Source: CADEED01 sp035525785 (GTDB lineage: Bacteria > Pseudomonadota > Gammaproteobacteria > Steroidobacterales > Steroidobacteraceae). Taken from it: 64,000 nt of DNA. The position numbers were made by a program, and so were the translations under genes. Below are positions 39,366-47,278 of this stretch, piece after piece. The stretch spans positions 95,447-159,446 of the forward strand of contig DATLDQ010000048.1 of NCBI GenBank assembly GCA_035525785.1, in the 5' to 3' direction. The notes under the pieces are model-generated. The model ran no database searches and was not told where the DNA came from. It saw only the letters and a program-made list of their open reading frames with translations. Each line of letters begins with the position of its first letter. Position 1 is the stretch's first letter.

Positions 39366-40487
39366 ATGTCTCCCATGCAATCCGACCCCGGCCAGCTCGC
39401 GGTCGACAACGTCCGCTCGCTTTCTCCCTACGTACCCGGCAAGCCCATCGAAGAGCTGCAGCGCGAGCTCGGGCTCAAGGACATCATCAAGCTGGCTTCC
39501 AACGAGAATCCGTTCGGCCCCAGCCCGCGCGCGCTCGAAGCCATGCGCCGCGCGCTCGACGACACCTGGCTGTACCCGGACGGCAGCGGACACGCTCTCA
39601 AGCAGAAGCTCGCGGCGAAGCTCGGCGTGAGCGCCGCCCAGATCACGCTGGGGAATGGGTCCAACGACGTGCTGGTGCTGCTGGCGGAAGCCTTTCTCCA
39701 GCCCGGACTCGAAGCCATCCACTCGCAATACGCCTTCGCCGTGTACCCCATCGCCATCCAGGCGGTGGGGGCGACCGGCGTGGTCACGCCGGCCACGAGC
39801 GGGCTGGGCCATGATCTCGCCACGATGGCGCGTGCGATCACGCCGCGCACGCGGCTGGTATTCGTCGCCAACCCTAACAACCCCACGGGTACCTGGGTGC
39901 CCGCGAAAGAGCTGCGCGATTTCATCGCGCGCGTGCCGCAGCATGCTCTCGTGGTGCTCGACGAAGCGTATTTCGAGTATCGATTCGATGAACACGGTGG
40001 CGTCCTCGACATCCAGGATGGCGTGTCGTGGCTCGTCGACTTCCCGAACCTGGTCGTGGTGCGCACCTTCTCCAAGGCGTACGGACTCGCCGGCGTGCGC
40101 GTGGGATATGCCGTGAGCCATCCGACCGTGGCCAACATGCTCAACCGCGTGCGGCAGGCTTTCAACGTCTCGGTGGTGGGGCTTGCCGGCGCGGCGGCCG
40201 CGCTCGACGACACGGCGCATCTCGATGCCGCGGTGCGGGTGGCGGTCGCCGAGCGTGCGCGCGTCGCCGCACGTCTCGCCCAGCTCGGTACCCCGGTGCT
40301 GCCTTCCGCGGGCAACTTCCTGCTGCTGCATGCCGGTGCAAACGCGCGCGAGAAATTCGACCGGCTGCTCCGCCGTGGCATCATCGTGCGGCCTGTAGGC
40401 AACTACCTGCTGCCCGAGCATCTGCGCGTCACCTTGGGCACCGTGGAGCAGAACGATCGTTTCCTCGGCGCGTGGGAAGCTTGCTAA
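39366..40487 (+). CDS. hisC: Histidinol-phosphate aminotransferase
   Basis: 373-residue class I/II aminotransferase. Family features: ASNENPFGPS near residue 42, LVFVANPNNPTGT, the DEAYFEY block and the PLP lysine in RTFSKAYGLAGVRVGY. In this gene position relatives use it for histidine and possibly aromatic amino acids (HisC2). The Met at 39366 is preferred to upstream in-frame starts because it follows an extended -10 and keeps the family N terminus; a second Met lies three codons on. cmk starts 11 nt after its stop. The usual tyrA is missing between hisC and cmk. Confidence 0.94.
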   Translation: MSPMQSDPGQLAVDNVRSLSPYVPGKPIEELQRELGLKDIIKLASNENPFGPSPRALEAMRRALDDTWLYPDGSGHALKQKLAAKLGVSAAQITLGNGSNDVLVLLAEAFLQPGLEAIHSQYAFAVYPIAIQAVGATGVVTPATSGLGHDLATMARAITPRTRLVFVANPNNPTGTWVPAKELRDFIARVPQHALVVLDEAYFEYRFDEHGGVLDIQDGVSWLVDFPNLVVVRTFSKAYGLAGVRVGYAVSHPTVANMLNRVRQAFNVSVVGLAGAAAALDDTAHLDAAVRVAVAERARVAARLAQLGTPVLPSAGNFLLLHAGANAREKFDRLLRRGIIVRPVGNYLLPEHLRVTLGTVEQNDRFLGAWEAC

Positions 40488-40498
40488 CGTTCGGCTCA

Positions 40499-41191
40499 AT
40501 GACACCCGACGTCCCCATCGCGACCATCGACGGACCCTCGAGCTCCGGCAAAGGAACCATCAGCCGCATCGTCGCCGCCCGCGTCGGCTGGAATCTGCTG
40601 GACAGCGGTGCCCTGTACCGCCTGGTCGCGCTCGGCGGCCTTCTTCGCGACCTCGATCCCGATGACGTGGAGCAGCACGTGTCCGTGGCTCGGACCATGC
40701 AGGTTCGCTTCGGATCCGTCGGGGATGGCCAGGAACTGGTGACCCTCGACGGCCAGGATGTCACCCGCAGGATCCGCACCGAGGAGGCGGGGGCAGGGGC
40801 GTCCAGGGTCGCTACCTGGCCGGCGGTTCGCGCAGCCCTGACCGACCGCCAGCGCGCCTTCGCCCAGCCCCCCGGCCTGGTGGCCGACGGGCGGGACATG
40901 GGCACGGTCATCTTTCCGGACGCCCGGCTGAAGGTTTTCCTCACCGCGAGCGCCGAAGAACGGGCCCAAAGGCGCCATAAGCAGTTGATCGAAAAGGGGT
41001 CCGCTGCTAGTCTTGCCGCCCTTTCGCGGGAGATCGCGGAGCGAGATCTGCGGGATTCCACCCGCCAGGTCGCGCCCCTCAAACCCGCGCCTGACGCGCA
41101 TCTACTCGACTCCACTGGTTTGAGTATCGACGCCGTCGTAGAGCGGGTTCTCTCGCTCGGGCGCGAGCGCAATCTCTGGCGCCAGGTTTAG
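40499..41191 (+). CDS. cmk: Cytidylate kinase
   Basis: 230-residue nucleoside monophosphate kinase that phosphorylates CMP and dCMP. The P-loop is IDGPSSSGKGT (the third Ser replaces the usual Gly), LLDSGALYR binds the nucleotide, and DGRDMGTVIFPDA is the signature block. The ATG follows hisC by 11 nt. cmk-rpsA-ihfB is a conserved order. Confidence 0.94.
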   Translation: MTPDVPIATIDGPSSSGKGTISRIVAARVGWNLLDSGALYRLVALGGLLRDLDPDDVEQHVSVARTMQVRFGSVGDGQELVTLDGQDVTRRIRTEEAGAGASRVATWPAVRAALTDRQRAFAQPPGLVADGRDMGTVIFPDARLKVFLTASAEERAQRRHKQLIEKGSAASLAALSREIAERDLRDSTRQVAPLKPAPDAHLLDSTGLSIDAVVERVLSLGRERNLWRQV

Positions 41192-41312
41192 ACGGACGAG
41201 AAATTTTCGAGGCTGCCCCGCATGGATGCGAGGCGTATTTCAACCATCTCGAGGGGACGGATTTCCCGAGAGCGTCAATGCACACCACGCAACGTGGTGG
41301 AAGTGGAATCTA
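41192..41312 (+). promoter_or_regulatory. rpsA leader with two hairpins
   Basis: Hairpin A (41247-41271) has a 5-bp base TCTCG/CGAGA, then GGGG/TTCC, and shows GGA in its loop. Hairpin B (41283-41299) is a perfect CACCACG-CAA-CGTGGTG. A purine-rich GGAAGTGGAA leads to the ATG without a strong Shine-Dalgarno. In gammaproteobacteria S1 represses its own synthesis through a folded rpsA leader; this layout fits that. Confidence 0.5.
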
Positions 41313-42986
41313 ATGACTGAAAGTTTTGCCCAGCTCTTCGAACAGAGCATCGCTAACCAGCGAATCAAGCCCGGAATGATCCTCACAGGCCTCATCGTCA
41401 GCGTTGGCGATGACATGGTCGTGGTCAACGTGGGCCTGAAGTCCGAAGCGGTCATCCCGCTCGAGCAATTCAAGAACGAACGCGGAGAGATCGAGGTCAA
41501 GGCTGGCGACAGCGTTGAAGTCGCGCTCGACGCGATGGAAGACGGCACCGGCGAAACCCGCCTGTCGCGCGAGAAGGCCAAGCGTGCGCGCACCTGGACC
41601 CGTCTCGAAGAGTCTTTCAACAAGTCCGAAATCGTCACCGGCACCATTACCGGTCGCGTGAAAGGTGGCTTCACCGTCGAGATCGACAACGTGCGCGCGT
41701 TCCTTCCGGGTTCGCTCGTCGATGTCCGTCCGGTGCGTGACACTGCCTACCTCGAAGGCAAGTCCCTCGAGTTCAAGGTCATCAAGCTCGACCAGAAGCG
41801 CAACAACGTTGTCGTTTCGCGTCGCGCGGTCGTCGAGCAGGAGTTCTCCGCCGAGCGCAGCGCGCTCATGGACAACCTGCAGGAAGGCACCGTGCTCAAG
41901 GGCACGGTCAAGAACCTCACCGACTACGGCGCGTTCGTGGACCTGGGTGGCATCGACGGCTTGCTGCACATCACCGACATGGCGTGGAAGCGCGTCAAGC
42001 ATCCGTCGGAAGTGGTCAAGGTCGGCGACGAGATCGACGTCCGCATCCTCAAGTTCGATCGCGAGCGTTCGCGCGTTTCGCTCGGCCTCAAGCAGCTCGG
42101 CGCGGATCCGTGGGAGAACATCGCCCGCCGTTACCCGCCCAACACGCGTGTGTTCGGCAAGGTCACGAACATCGCCGACTACGGCGCGTTCGTGGAGATC
42201 GAGGACGGCGTCGAAGGCCTCGTCCACGTCTCCGAAATGGACTGGACCAACAAGAACGTCAACCCGGCCAAGGTCGTGCACTCGGGCCAGGAAGTCGAAG
42301 TCATGGTGCTCGACGTGGATGAAGAACGTCGTCGCATCTCGCTCGGCCTCAAGCAGTGCAAGCAGAACCCCTGGAAGGAGTTCTCCGAGAACTTCAACCG
42401 TGGCGACAAGGTGTCGGGCCAGATCAAGTCGATCACCGACTTCGGCGTGTTCATCGGCCTCGCCGGCAACATCGACGGTCTCGTGCACTTGAGCGACCTC
42501 TCCTGGGACGTGGCCGGCGAAGAAGCCGTGCGCAACTACCAGAAGGGCCAGCAGGTCGAGGCCATGGTGCTGTCGATCGATCCCGAGCGTGAGCGCATTT
42601 CGCTCGGCATCAAGCAGCTCGCGCAGGATCCGTTCAGCGAGTACATCGCCACGAACCCGAAGGGCACCGTGGTGAAGGGTGTCGTGAAGGAAGTCGACGC
42701 CCGCGCCGCCGTCATCGACCTCGGCAACGGCATCGAAGGCCAGCTGCGCGCCAGCGACCTCTCCCGCGACCGCGTCGAAGACGCGCGCACCGTGCTCAAG
42801 GTTGGCCAGGAAATCGAAGCCCGCTTCACGGGCGTGGATCGCAAGACCCGCACGATCTCCCTGTCGATCAAGGCCAAGGAAATGCACGAGGAGCAGGAAG
42901 CGGTGTCCAACTACCGGTCCGAGCAGGGCTCGAGCAGTGGCACCAGCCTGGGCGACCTGCTCAAGGAACAGATCGGCGATCGTTAA
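41313..42986 (+). CDS. rpsA: 30S ribosomal protein S1
   Basis: 557 residues, the same length as E. coli S1. Six S1/OB repeats can be followed; repeats 3-6 each contain a GxVxxxxDxGxFVxL-type core (for example LTDYGAFVDLGGIDGLLHI and IADYGAFVEIEDGVEGLVHV). It unwinds and delivers mRNA to the 30S subunit. The Met at 41313 is used because it gives the canonical TESFAQLFEQS start; the upstream extension overlaps leader hairpins. ihfB follows after 22 nt. Confidence 0.97.
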   Translation: MTESFAQLFEQSIANQRIKPGMILTGLIVSVGDDMVVVNVGLKSEAVIPLEQFKNERGEIEVKAGDSVEVALDAMEDGTGETRLSREKAKRARTWTRLEESFNKSEIVTGTITGRVKGGFTVEIDNVRAFLPGSLVDVRPVRDTAYLEGKSLEFKVIKLDQKRNNVVVSRRAVVEQEFSAERSALMDNLQEGTVLKGTVKNLTDYGAFVDLGGIDGLLHITDMAWKRVKHPSEVVKVGDEIDVRILKFDRERSRVSLGLKQLGADPWENIARRYPPNTRVFGKVTNIADYGAFVEIEDGVEGLVHVSEMDWTNKNVNPAKVVHSGQEVEVMVLDVDEERRRISLGLKQCKQNPWKEFSENFNRGDKVSGQIKSITDFGVFIGLAGNIDGLVHLSDLSWDVAGEEAVRNYQKGQQVEAMVLSIDPERERISLGIKQLAQDPFSEYIATNPKGTVVKGVVKEVDARAAVIDLGNGIEGQLRASDLSRDRVEDARTVLKVGQEIEARFTGVDRKTRTISLSIKAKEMHEEQEAVSNYRSEQGSSSGTSLGDLLKEQIGDR

Positions 42987-43008
42987 CTAAAACAAGGAAA
43001 ACGGCCCC

Positions 43009-43311
43009 ATGACGAAGTCCGAGCTCATAGAGATCATCACGGCGAAACAGAAACACCTGCCAGCCAAGGATGTGGAGCTCGCGCTCAAGCAGATCCTCGA
43101 GATCATGAGCGATGCTTTGTCGGCGGGAGATCGCATCGAGATACGGGGCTTCGGCTCCTTCTCGCTGCACTTCCGGCCGCCGCGGCAGGGCCGTAATCCC
43201 AAGACGGGTGAAGCCGTCGCGCTCTCGGGCAAGTACGTTCCGCACTTCAAGCCCGGCAAGGACCTGCGCGAGCGGGTCAATGACGGCGCGGACCGGCCCA
43301 TCCGGGATTGA
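43009..43311 (+). CDS. ihfB: Integration host factor beta subunit
   Basis: 100-residue HU-family DNA-bending protein. It starts MTKSELIEIIT and has the GRNPKTGEAVALSGKYVPHFKPGK arm and C-terminal part of IHF-beta; the intercalating Pro lies in RNPKTG. With IhfA it bends DNA at specific sites, for example for the sigma-54 flagellar promoters of the kind seen before flgB. Strong terminator after it. Confidence 0.95.
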   Translation: MTKSELIEIITAKQKHLPAKDVELALKQILEIMSDALSAGDRIEIRGFGSFSLHFRPPRQGRNPKTGEAVALSGKYVPHFKPGKDLRERVNDGADRPIRD

Positions 43312-43332
43312 TTCGAAACTTGCAATGCATCC

Positions 43333-43365
43333 GGCCGCGGCTTCCGCAAGGAACCGCGGCCTTTT
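43333..43365 (+). terminator. Intrinsic terminator after ihfB
   Basis: GGCCGCGG, one bulged C, TTCC, a GCAA tetraloop, GGAA and CCGCGGCC form a 12-bp hairpin followed by TTTT. The aroA ATG is only 3 nt after the last T, and the one purine-rich AAGGAA usable as ribosome binding site lies inside the 3' arm. Confidence 0.9.
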
Positions 43366-43368
43366 CAT

Positions 43369-44703
43369 ATGAACGCTGTTCCTGACTATCCATCCTCACT
43401 CGACCTCGAACCCTGGACCCCCGGGCGTTTCGAGTTCGCTACACCGCTGCCGGGCAGCAAGTCGCTGACGTTGCGGGACTGCGCGCTGGCGGCTCTCGCC
43501 AATGGCGCGAGCACGATCCGCTATCCCGGTGAGGCGGACGACTACTGGCGCATGAAGGATTGCCTGCGCCGGCTCGGCATCGCGATCGACGACTCGCGCG
43601 CGGACGAAGTAAGAGTGAATGGGCAGGGAGGCATCTTCGCGCCCGGCCGCATCGAGCTCGACGTCGGTCAAAGCGCGGTGACCACGCGGCTCATGCTGGC
43701 CATCGCCGCGCTGCGACCCGACGAGACCGTGGTGGATGGCCACATCTCGATGCAGAAGCGCCCGAACAAGGACCTGGTGGATGCATTGCGAGCTCTTGGC
43801 GCGACGCTGCATTCGACGAATGACGGACACCTGCCGACCGCCGTGCGCGGCACGCGAAACCTGCGTGGGCCGGTGCGCGTGCCGGGCAACATCTCCAGCC
43901 AGTACCTCACCAGTCTCCTGACCATCGCGCCGCTCATCGACGGCGGGCTCGTCATCGAGGTGGATGGCGACCTCACCAGCAGGCCATACGTGGATCTCAC
44001 GCTCGATGAGATGGCCAAGTTCGGCGTCGAAGTCGACAACCACGGGTATCAGAAGATCGCGGTCGCCCGGCAGCCGTATCGTGCCGGCGTCATCGACGTG
44101 GAAGGCGACGCGTCCGCCGCGTCCTATTTCGCGGCCTTCGCTACATTGCACGGCGCGCGGATCACGCTGACGAATCTCGGCGCGGCCACGCGCCAGGGCG
44201 ACTACGGGTTCTTCGCGCTGTGCGAAAGACTCGGCGCGAGGGTCGCGCGCAGTCGCGCCAATACCGTCATCGAAGGCCCGGCGCTGTTCGACGCAGTGTT
44301 CGATGCGCCCGTCGACATGACTTCCATGCCCGACGTCGCGCCCACGCTCATGATGATCGCGCCGTTCCTGAAGTCAGCCACGCGCATCACCGGCCTCGCT
44401 ACGCTGCGCGTCAAGGAGTGCGACCGAATCGCCGCGCCCACGCGTGAGATGCGCAAGCTCGGCATCGAAGTGGAAGAAGGCCCTGACTACATGGTCATCC
44501 AGCCTCTGACAGAGTCCGCCAGGAAGCGGCGCGAGACCGTGCCGATCGAGACCTATCACGATCACCGCATCGCCATGTCCTTTGGGGTGCTCGGGTCGCG
44601 ACTGCATGGCCTCCGTATCCTCGATCCGGGCTGCGTGTCGAAGACCTACCCCAATTACTGGAAGGACTGGCGGCGCGCCGCGGTCGCACCCCGTCACCAA
44701 TAG
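43369..44703 (+). CDS. aroA: EPSP synthase family enzyme (AroA), divergent
   Basis: 444 residues of the EPT fold: 5-enolpyruvylshikimate-3-phosphate synthase joins PEP and shikimate-3-phosphate. Conserved parts: PGSKSLTLR (Lys31, Arg36), KRP (Arg131), SSQYLT, DMTSMPDVA, RVKECDRIAAPTREMRKLG, TYHDHRIAMSF and CVSKTYPNYW. The PEP-binding loop is unusual: VGQSAVTTR in place of the usual GNAGTAMR, with Ala103 at the G96 position. Function as AroA is supported by location in the hisC-cmk-rpsA-ihfB cluster, where relatives carry tyrA-aroA before cmk. A specialised paralogue is the alternative. Confidence 0.8.
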   Translation: MNAVPDYPSSLDLEPWTPGRFEFATPLPGSKSLTLRDCALAALANGASTIRYPGEADDYWRMKDCLRRLGIAIDDSRADEVRVNGQGGIFAPGRIELDVGQSAVTTRLMLAIAALRPDETVVDGHISMQKRPNKDLVDALRALGATLHSTNDGHLPTAVRGTRNLRGPVRVPGNISSQYLTSLLTIAPLIDGGLVIEVDGDLTSRPYVDLTLDEMAKFGVEVDNHGYQKIAVARQPYRAGVIDVEGDASAASYFAAFATLHGARITLTNLGAATRQGDYGFFALCERLGARVARSRANTVIEGPALFDAVFDAPVDMTSMPDVAPTLMMIAPFLKSATRITGLATLRVKECDRIAAPTREMRKLGIEVEEGPDYMVIQPLTESARKRRETVPIETYHDHRIAMSFGVLGSRLHGLRILDPGCVSKTYPNYWKDWRRAAVAPRHQ

Positions 44704-44711
44704 GGTGAGCG

Positions 44712-44787
44712 GGGGTTGCGATTCCCGTGATCCGGCGAATCATCTTCCGCGACTATTCCGGCGAGGCTTCCAGAATCACGCAACCCC
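44712..44787. repeat. Inverted repeat between aroA and lapB
   Basis: GGGGTTGCGATTC (44712-44724) faces GAAT-CA-CGCAACCCC (44773-44787), 13 bp with a 2-nt bulge, separated by 48 nt. Inside, TCCGGCGA occurs twice (44731 and 44757). It fills the gap between aroA and lapB. It could be a 3'-end structure of aroA or a regulator site for lapB. Confidence 0.55.
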
Positions 44788-44814
44788 GTACCGCCTCTCT
44801 GCTACCGTCATCTC

Positions 44815-45768
44815 ATGAGACTCCGCGGCATCGGTCCGGAAGTACTGCTTCTCTGTTTCATCGTGGTCGGCGTGGCCGCATTCGCGCTCGGCCGGCGCAC
44901 CGCGCGCGGCCGGCGCGTGCGTCGCGATCTCGACTACTTCACGGGTCTCGATCACCTCGTGAACGACCGTTTCGACCGCGCCACCGAGGTATTCACGCGG
45001 CTCGCCGACAAATCGCACGAGGCCGACATCCAGTTCGCGCTGGGCAGCCTCATGCGCCGCCGCGGCGAAGTGGACCGGGCCATCGCCATCCACACCGAGC
45101 TCACCCAGCACCGTGAGGCCGCGGTGCGCGAGCAGGCCGCATTCGCGCTGGGCCTCGACTATCTGAGTGCGGGCCTCATGGATCGCGCCGAGGAAAGATT
45201 CCGCTCGCTTCTGGGTTCCGAGCGCTACCGGCTGGCCGTCCTCGAACGGCTGGCCTCGGTGTACGAACAGCAGCGCGAGTGGAAGGCCGCGCTCGAGGTC
45301 TGGCACGAGCTGCCTGCGGAAAAGCGGGTGGAGCGCGCCGTGGTGGCGGCTCACTACTGCTGCGAGCTCGGCGAAGCCGCGCTGACCGCGCGCGACTTCG
45401 CGGCGGCGCGCACGCAGGTGGCGGCCGCGCGTGCGCATGCGCCCACGCTCGTACGCGCATCGATTCTCGCGGCGCGCATCTCGGCCGCCACGGGTGAGAC
45501 GGACAAGGCCGTGGACCTGTACGCGAGCGCGCTCAGCACTTCGCGCGGCGTTCGACTCGCCTTCGAACGCGAGGCTCGTGAGGCCCTGCCGGCCAGGGTC
45601 GCGGAGCTCGACGAGAAGCTGCGCGCATCGCCTCCGGCCGATGAAGTCGCGATGCCCGAGCCCGCGCGATTCCGTTGCGAGGAGTGCGGCGTCGCCAGCG
45701 TCACCTGGCACTGGCGCTGCCCGAGCTGCCGGAATTGGGATTCCTTGCGAGCGAACGCTCGCAGCTGA
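44815..45768 (+). CDS. lapB: Lipopolysaccharide assembly protein LapB (YciM)
   Basis: 317 residues, shorter than E. coli's ~389. One N-terminal membrane helix (about 8-26) is followed by TPR repeats (about 40-250) and a C-terminal rubredoxin-like metal domain: CEEC, then HWRCPSCRNWDS. In E. coli LapB steers LpxC to FtsH and so controls LPS amount. A TGCTACCGT sits 6 nt before the ATG and there is no Shine-Dalgarno. lapA, commonly its neighbour after ihfB, is absent. The last six codons are duplicated just after the stop. Confidence 0.9.
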   Translation: MRLRGIGPEVLLLCFIVVGVAAFALGRRTARGRRVRRDLDYFTGLDHLVNDRFDRATEVFTRLADKSHEADIQFALGSLMRRRGEVDRAIAIHTELTQHREAAVREQAAFALGLDYLSAGLMDRAEERFRSLLGSERYRLAVLERLASVYEQQREWKAALEVWHELPAEKRVERAVVAAHYCCELGEAALTARDFAAARTQVAAARAHAPTLVRASILAARISAATGETDKAVDLYASALSTSRGVRLAFEREAREALPARVAELDEKLRASPPADEVAMPEPARFRCEECGVASVTWHWRCPSCRNWDSLRANARS

Positions 45769-45795
45769 ATAACCGAGCGAACGCGCGCAGCTGAA
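45749..45795 (+). repeat. Short tandem duplication at the lapB 3' end
   Basis: A 21-nt unit occurs at 45749-45769 and again at 45775-45795 with a single mismatch. The first copy encodes the last residues and stop codon of LapB; the second is non-coding. It looks like a recent local duplication. Confidence 0.75.
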
Positions 45796-45898
45796 AAATC
45801 GCGCCGAATCGCGAGATTTTCCGCTGCCGGCCCGCGCGCCATCCTTGTTAGTCTCCTTCCACCCCGGCGCCGCCGGGTCACACAGGCAAGGAGGCCTC

Positions 45899-46252
45899 AT
45901 GTCCCTGAAACATCTCTCATCCACGCTGGTGGCGCTGCTGCTGTTGGCGCCGCTGGTCCACGCCGATCCGGTCAACATCAACACCGCCGACGCGACCGCG
46001 CTTGCCAAGGCGCTCAATGGCGTCGGCCCGGCGAAAGCCAAAGCCATCGTCAGCTATCGCGAGAAGAATGGTCCGTTCAAGAGCGCGGACCAGCTCGCCA
46101 TGGTCGACGGCATCTCGCAAAAGCTCATCGACAGGAACCGTGCGGACATCAAGCTCGGCAACGACAAGGGCGGCGAGAAGGCAGCGCCTGACAAACAGAC
46201 GCCGGCCGGCGCTCCGGCGGCGGCGGTCAAGCCGGCCAAGGCCGCTTCCTGA
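45899..46252 (+). CDS. ComEA-like helix-hairpin-helix protein
   Basis: 117 residues. A signal peptide (cut likely after LVHA) is followed by one ComEA-type HhH domain (about 25-85: VNINTADATALAKALNGVG and AIVSYREKNGPFKSADQL). The C-terminal ~30 residues are Lys/Ala/Pro-rich. Such periplasmic proteins bind DNA in natural transformation, but stand-alone copies without other com genes are common and of unproven role. AAGGAGG is 7 nt before the ATG. Confidence 0.88.
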   Translation: MSLKHLSSTLVALLLLAPLVHADPVNINTADATALAKALNGVGPAKAKAIVSYREKNGPFKSADQLAMVDGISQKLIDRNRADIKLGNDKGGEKAAPDKQTPAGAPAAAVKPAKAAS

Positions 46253-46256
46253 GCGA

Positions 46257-46311
46257 GGCAGGTCCCGGAAGGCTGGAGCCCGCAATCTCTCGCCTTTTCG
46301 GGACCTTAGCC
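46257..46311 (+). other. Long hairpin between comEA-like gene and galU
   Basis: AGGTCCCG-GAAGGC pairs with GCCTTT-T-CGGGACCT, extended by GGC/GCC with a small bulge. It begins 5 nt after the ComEA-like stop. There is no clean U tract. It may end that transcript or structure the galU leader. Confidence 0.5.
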
Positions 46312-46372
46312 TGCATTCCTGTCGCGGCGGGCGTGCTAAGGTTTCGGCCCTCAAACAAGGGTCGGAGCCCAT

Positions 46373-47260
46373 ATGCCTGCCAGTTCCAGAAAGAGCCTCG
46401 TCGACGTTGCCGTATTTCCGGTTGCCGGTCGTGGCACCCGTTTCCTGCCGGCCACCAAAGCCAGCCCCAAGGAAATGCTGCCCATCGTCGACAAGCCGCT
46501 CATTCAGTACGCGGTGGAAGAGGCTCTCGCGGCGGGCGCGCGCAGGCTGGTGTTCATCACGGGCTCTTCGAAGCGCGCCATCGAAGATCATTTCGACTCC
46601 GACGGCGAGCTTGAGAGCCTGCTGCTCAAGCAGGGCAAGAGCGACTTGTTGAAGACCCTGAGAAGCGTGCTGCCGTCGTATGCGTCCTGCATCTACATCC
46701 GTCAACCCGCGCCGCTCGGCCTGGGCCACGCGGTCTTGTGCGCGAGGCCTGCCGTGGGCAACGCGCCGTTCTTCGTGCACCTCGCCGACGATCTCATCGA
46801 TGCGAAGGTCGCGTGCCTCAAGCAGATGGCCGACCGTTTCGACAATGGCAGCGTGGTGGCCGTGCAGACCGTGCCGCAATCGCAGACCGACAAGTACGGC
46901 ATCGTGAAGAGTGGCGCGCGCCGCGGCGACCTGCTGCGTGTCGATCGCATCGTCGAAAAGCCGAAGCCCGAAAAGGCGCCGTCCAACCTGGCGGTCGTCG
47001 GCCGTTACCTGCTCACCCCGCGAGTGTTCGATCATCTCGAGCGCATCGGCGAGGGTGCAGGTGGCGAGATCCAGCTCACCGATGGCATCGCCCGGCTCAT
47101 GAACGACGAGGCTGTGTACGCCTATCGCTTCGAAGGCAAGCGGTTCGACTGTGGCAGCAAGCTCGGCTACCTGCAGGCGAACGTCGAATACGCGTTGAAG
47201 CATCCGGAACTCGCCAGCACGTTCAAGGCGTACGTGCGCAAACTGGCGAGCGACCTCTAG
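46373..47260 (+). CDS. galU: UTP-glucose-1-phosphate uridylyltransferase
   Basis: 295-residue nucleotidyltransferase making UDP-glucose for LPS and polysaccharide. The nucleotide-binding signature is AGRGTRFLPATKASPKEMLPIVDKP near residue 18, with LADD for metal and EKPKPEKAPSNLAVVGRYLL later. The first Met at 46373 gives a short N terminus typical of GalU; GGTCGGAG precedes it. Length and motifs are standard. Confidence 0.95.
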   Translation: MPASSRKSLVDVAVFPVAGRGTRFLPATKASPKEMLPIVDKPLIQYAVEEALAAGARRLVFITGSSKRAIEDHFDSDGELESLLLKQGKSDLLKTLRSVLPSYASCIYIRQPAPLGLGHAVLCARPAVGNAPFFVHLADDLIDAKVACLKQMADRFDNGSVVAVQTVPQSQTDKYGIVKSGARRGDLLRVDRIVEKPKPEKAPSNLAVVGRYLLTPRVFDHLERIGEGAGGEIQLTDGIARLMNDEAVYAYRFEGKRFDCGSKLGYLQANVEYALKHPELASTFKAYVRKLASDL

Positions 47261-47278
47261 CTACCCTTCGAGGTGCCG

